NCBI GenBank assembly: GCA_028714995.1
Contig: JAQTLI010000148.1
Span: 1-6,979 of the forward strand
Direction of reading: 5' to 3'
Origin: Methylobacter sp.
GTDB lineage: Bacteria; Pseudomonadota; Gammaproteobacteria; Methylococcales; Methylomonadaceae
DNA length: 6,979 nucleotides
Shown: positions 5,271 through 6,979 of the stretch, one piece after another
Layout of the letters: the number at the start of each line of letters is the position of its first letter
How positions within the stretch are numbered: position 1 is the first letter of the stretch
The notes under the pieces: model-generated
Databases searched by the model: none
What the model saw: only the letters and a program-made list of their open reading frames with translations
Told to the model about the DNA's origin: nothing
Program-made: the position numbers and the translations under genes

Positions 5271-5512
5271 CTATGTCTCGGCGACATCACTGATATTTAG
5301 GTACTGGAGGCTGGCTGTACTTGGCTGTATTCGCGGCAAATGGTTCGACTGGTCAATGCCGGGCACATGAGGACTGAACTGGTTAACGATGGCGTTATAT
5401 TCATGGCCGCTTATAAACGCAAACCCGGTAGAGGCTTGATTTGGCATACTGATGGAGGCAGTCAATACACCTCTGACAATAATCCCGCACTGTTGCAAGA
5501 ATATGGTCACCG
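5250..5512 (+). pseudogene. IS3-family transposase fragment, frameshifted and truncated
   Basis: This is a decayed piece of the DDE integrase domain of an IS3-family transposase. Recognisable blocks appear in order but in different frames: GDIT (5280-5291, frame 3, carrying the first catalytic Asp), an in-frame TAG (5298-5300), GGWLYLAVF (5306-5332, frame 2), then back to frame 3 for MRTELV (5367-5384), AAYKRKPGRGLIWHTD and HTDGGSQY (5445-5468, second catalytic Asp; the family normally has Arg where this has the first Gly). Similarity stops after LLQEYG (about 5507), before the catalytic Glu, and the frame runs on into DNA antisense to another gene. At least two frameshifts and one stop are needed, and the N-terminal half and orfA are missing, so no active enzyme can be made. 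Some coding similarity may extend left of 5250 but is too weak to place. Confidence 0.8.
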
Positions 5513-5513
5513 A

Positions 5514-5681
5514 TTAAAGGAAGGCAACCAGTCCTTCAGTAATAAAAATCACCAGCACAAAAATAACCGGATGATTGTCCATAGTCTTTTTAATCCGCGA
5601 GTTTTTCATGCTATCCATGAAGGGTGCAATCAGGATTAAAAATCCCACTACGCCCAATACCGACTTAATAGTCATTAACAT
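5514..5681 (-). CDS. Possible small membrane protein, 55 residues, two helices
   Basis: No family is recognised. From ATG 5681 it reads 55 residues (53 from ATG 5675). Two hydrophobic segments, SVLGVVGFLILIAPFM and HPVIFVLVIFITEGLVAFL, flank a basic loop, KNSRIKK, as expected for a helical hairpin with its loop in the cytoplasm. It begins 11 bases after the stop of the flavoprotein gene on the same strand, so it could be the last gene of that operon. The ribosome-binding site is weak (ACAAGAT or AAGAATA). Its stop codon (5514-5516) lies within a few bases of the end of the transposase remnant, so the original C-terminus may have been altered by the insertion. An upstream in-frame ATG (5759) would overlap the flavoprotein and is less likely. 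Confidence 0.45.
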   Translation of the reverse strand: MLMTIKSVLGVVGFLILIAPFMDSMKNSRIKKTMDNHPVIFVLVIFITEGLVAFL

Positions 5682-5692
5682 ATCTTGTATTC

Positions 5693-6871
5693 TTAAACAT
5701 ACTGCCCTGCGCACCAGGCTGACGACCATGCCCACTGAAAATTGTAGCCGCCCAGCCAACCGGTAACATCCAGCACTTCACCGATAAAATAAAGCCCCGG
5801 CACCTGTTTGCATTCCATGGTTTTGGAAGAAACGGCATCACAGTCAACCCCGCCGGAAGTCACTTCAGCGGTACGATACCCTTCGGTGCTATTGGGCTTG
5901 ATCGTCCAGTTGTGAATCTGGTCTGTAACCTGCTGTATCTGTTTATCTGACACATCCTGTATCGACAAATCCAGCAAATCTTCAGGCAGAAAACTACTAA
6001 CCAGCCGCTTGGGCAAATAGCCTTCCAAAATCGTTTTTAACTTGCTTTTGATCTTTTGCTGACGCTTTGATTTCAGTTCTGCGTCCAGGTTTACCTGAGG
6101 CAACAAGTTAATCACAATCTCCTCTCCGGCACGCCAATAGGATGAAATCTGTAAAATGGCCGGGCCGCTCAACCCGCGATGAGTAAACAATACATTTTCA
6201 CTGAAACTCTGCCTTTTATTGCTGACTACACAAGGCACAGCAATGCCCGATAACGCCGAAAACTTTTCTTTATCCTCCGGCTGCAAGGTAAACGGGACCA
6301 ACCCTGCACTGGTAGGCAGTACATTAATGCCAAATTGCTGGGCGATTTTATAACCGAAAGGCGTCGCGCCCATTTTGGGTATAGACAAGCCCCCTGTCGC
6401 AACCACTAATGACTGGCAAATAAAACTGCCGTTGCTGGTTTTAAGATGGAACCGGTCAGCTAGCCGTTCAACTGATTCGATGCGGGTATTTAACTGCACA
6501 ATTACGCCAGCCTTGTCACATTCTGCCAGCAACATATTGAGGATATCCAGGGCGCTTTCATTGCAAAACAACTGCCCGTGATCTCTTTCATGAAAAGGAA
6601 TCTGGTATCGCCCGATTAACGCCAGAAAATCCCACTGGGTGTAACGGCTAAGCGCTGACTTGCAAAAATGCGGGTTGTGCGAAATATAGTTATCAGGTTC
6701 AATTGAATAATTGGTGAAATTGCAGCGGCCACCGCCTGACATCAGGATTTTCTTTCCGGCCTTGTTGGCATGATCCAGAACCAGCACCTTACGACCGCGC
6801 TTGCCCGCCTCAATTGCACACATTAGCCCCGATGCACCCGCGCCGATAATAATGACATCGGCCTCAGCCAT
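5693..6871 (-). CDS. HI0933/YhiN-family FAD-binding flavoprotein
   Basis: This is a 392-residue Rossmann-fold flavoprotein of the HI0933-like family (E. coli YhiN is a member), full length. The N-terminal dinucleotide fold VIIIGAGASG (6-15) is followed by the family motif SGGGRCNFTN (45-54), a second nucleotide-fold element VVATGG near residue 155-160, TSGGV (338-342), and the very conserved C-terminal block GLYFIGEVLDVTGWLGGYNFQWAW (359-382), in which the GE/D and GGYN residues contact FAD in related oxidoreductases. No signal peptide or membrane helix is seen, so it should be cytosolic. The physiological reaction of this family is not established; annotations call it an NAD(P)/FAD-dependent oxidoreductase. 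The ATG at 6871 has a modest GGAAA 5 bases upstream. The preceding frame ends 20 bases earlier, suggesting co-transcription. Confidence 0.93.
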   Translation of the reverse strand: MAEADVIIIGAGASGLMCAIEAGKRGRKVLVLDHANKAGKKILMSGGGRCNFTNYSIEPDNYISHNPHFCKSALSRYTQWDFLALIGRYQIPFHERDHGQLFCNESALDILNMLLAECDKAGVIVQLNTRIESVERLADRFHLKTSNGSFICQSLVVATGGLSIPKMGATPFGYKIAQQFGINVLPTSAGLVPFTLQPEDKEKFSALSGIAVPCVVSNKRQSFSENVLFTHRGLSGPAILQISSYWRAGEEIVINLLPQVNLDAELKSKRQQKIKSKLKTILEGYLPKRLVSSFLPEDLLDLSIQDVSDKQIQQVTDQIHNWTIKPNSTEGYRTAEVTSGGVDCDAVSSKTMECKQVPGLYFIGEVLDVTGWLGGYNFQWAWSSAWCAGQYV

Positions 6872-6891
6872 GATTTTCCATCAAAATGCCG

Positions 6892-6979
6892 TTAAGGGCG
6901 GCGCGCGCAGATAAACCGGTTTTCCCAGTAGCGGTTTTTAAGACTGGAAACAGTCACTCTTCCGGTGCGCTTACTGGGT
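6892..6979 (-). CDS. C-terminal fragment of an unidentified gene
   Basis: One frame stays open from the window edge to a TAA at 6892-6894, giving the last 28 residues ending SLKNRYWENRFICARRP. The other two - strand frames are closed by stops. The stop lies 20 bases before the flavoprotein start on the same strand, the spacing expected of adjacent operon genes. The fragment is too short to name, and 28 open codons can occur by chance, so the call depends mostly on context. Confidence 0.45.
   Translation of the reverse strand, partial: PSKRTGRVTVSSLKNRYWENRFICARRP

Noticed and set aside
5340..5639. Intact 99-residue + strand gene
   Set aside because: Only the first ~56 residues match an IS3 transposase, and these begin in mid-domain. 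The remainder is read-through antisense to the small membrane ORF, so it is a fossil frame, not a gene.
5514..5759. 81-residue version of the small membrane ORF starting at ATG 5759
   Set aside because: Its first 26 residues overlap the conserved C-terminal block of the flavoprotein in another frame. The hydrophobic hairpin begins only after the internal ATGs.

Overview
The window looks like a piece of a gammaproteobacterial chromosome. The main clues are an outer-membrane lipoprotein factor of the NodT type, a YhiN/HI0933-type flavoprotein and moderately GC-rich coding sequence split by AT-rich spacers. A gammaproteobacterial methanotroph (Methylococcales) is my best guess from the general look of the proteins; no marker gene here proves it.

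Left block (1-3266, + strand): one tightly packed operon for a tripartite efflux system. It runs FtsX/DevC-type permease (only the last 45 codons are inside), DevA/MacB/LolD-type ATPase, HlyD/DevB-type membrane-fusion adaptor, and a NodT-family TolC-like outer-membrane lipoprotein. Gaps are 3 bp or overlaps (11 bp, then ATGA). Together the parts form a complete route for ATP-driven export across both membranes. The substrate cannot be read from the sequence.

Middle block (3267-5512): visibly more AT-rich and mostly non-coding, with two orphan genes on the - strand. The first is a membrane-anchored protein whose C-terminal half holds four copies of a P-x-[DE]-S-x-L-[RK]-R-H-[YF] motif, arranged as a tandemly duplicated A-B pair. 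The second is a 103-residue protein with a Cys/His cluster and an acidic tail. It has a near-consensus promoter overlaid by two perfect palindromes. A decayed, frameshifted IS3-family transposase fragment (about 5250-5510) and several inverted repeats mark this as a region of past insertion and decay. The spacers 3267-3564 and 4288-4770 contain hairpins but no convincing gene.

Right block (5514-6979, - strand): reading leftward, the tail of an unidentified gene, then 20 bp later the HI0933/YhiN-family FAD protein, then 11 bp later a possible small two-helix membrane protein whose end abuts the transposase remnant.

The most unusual items are the duplicated PxDSxLRRHY repeat protein and the palindrome-embedded promoter/hairpin in front of the 103-residue gene.
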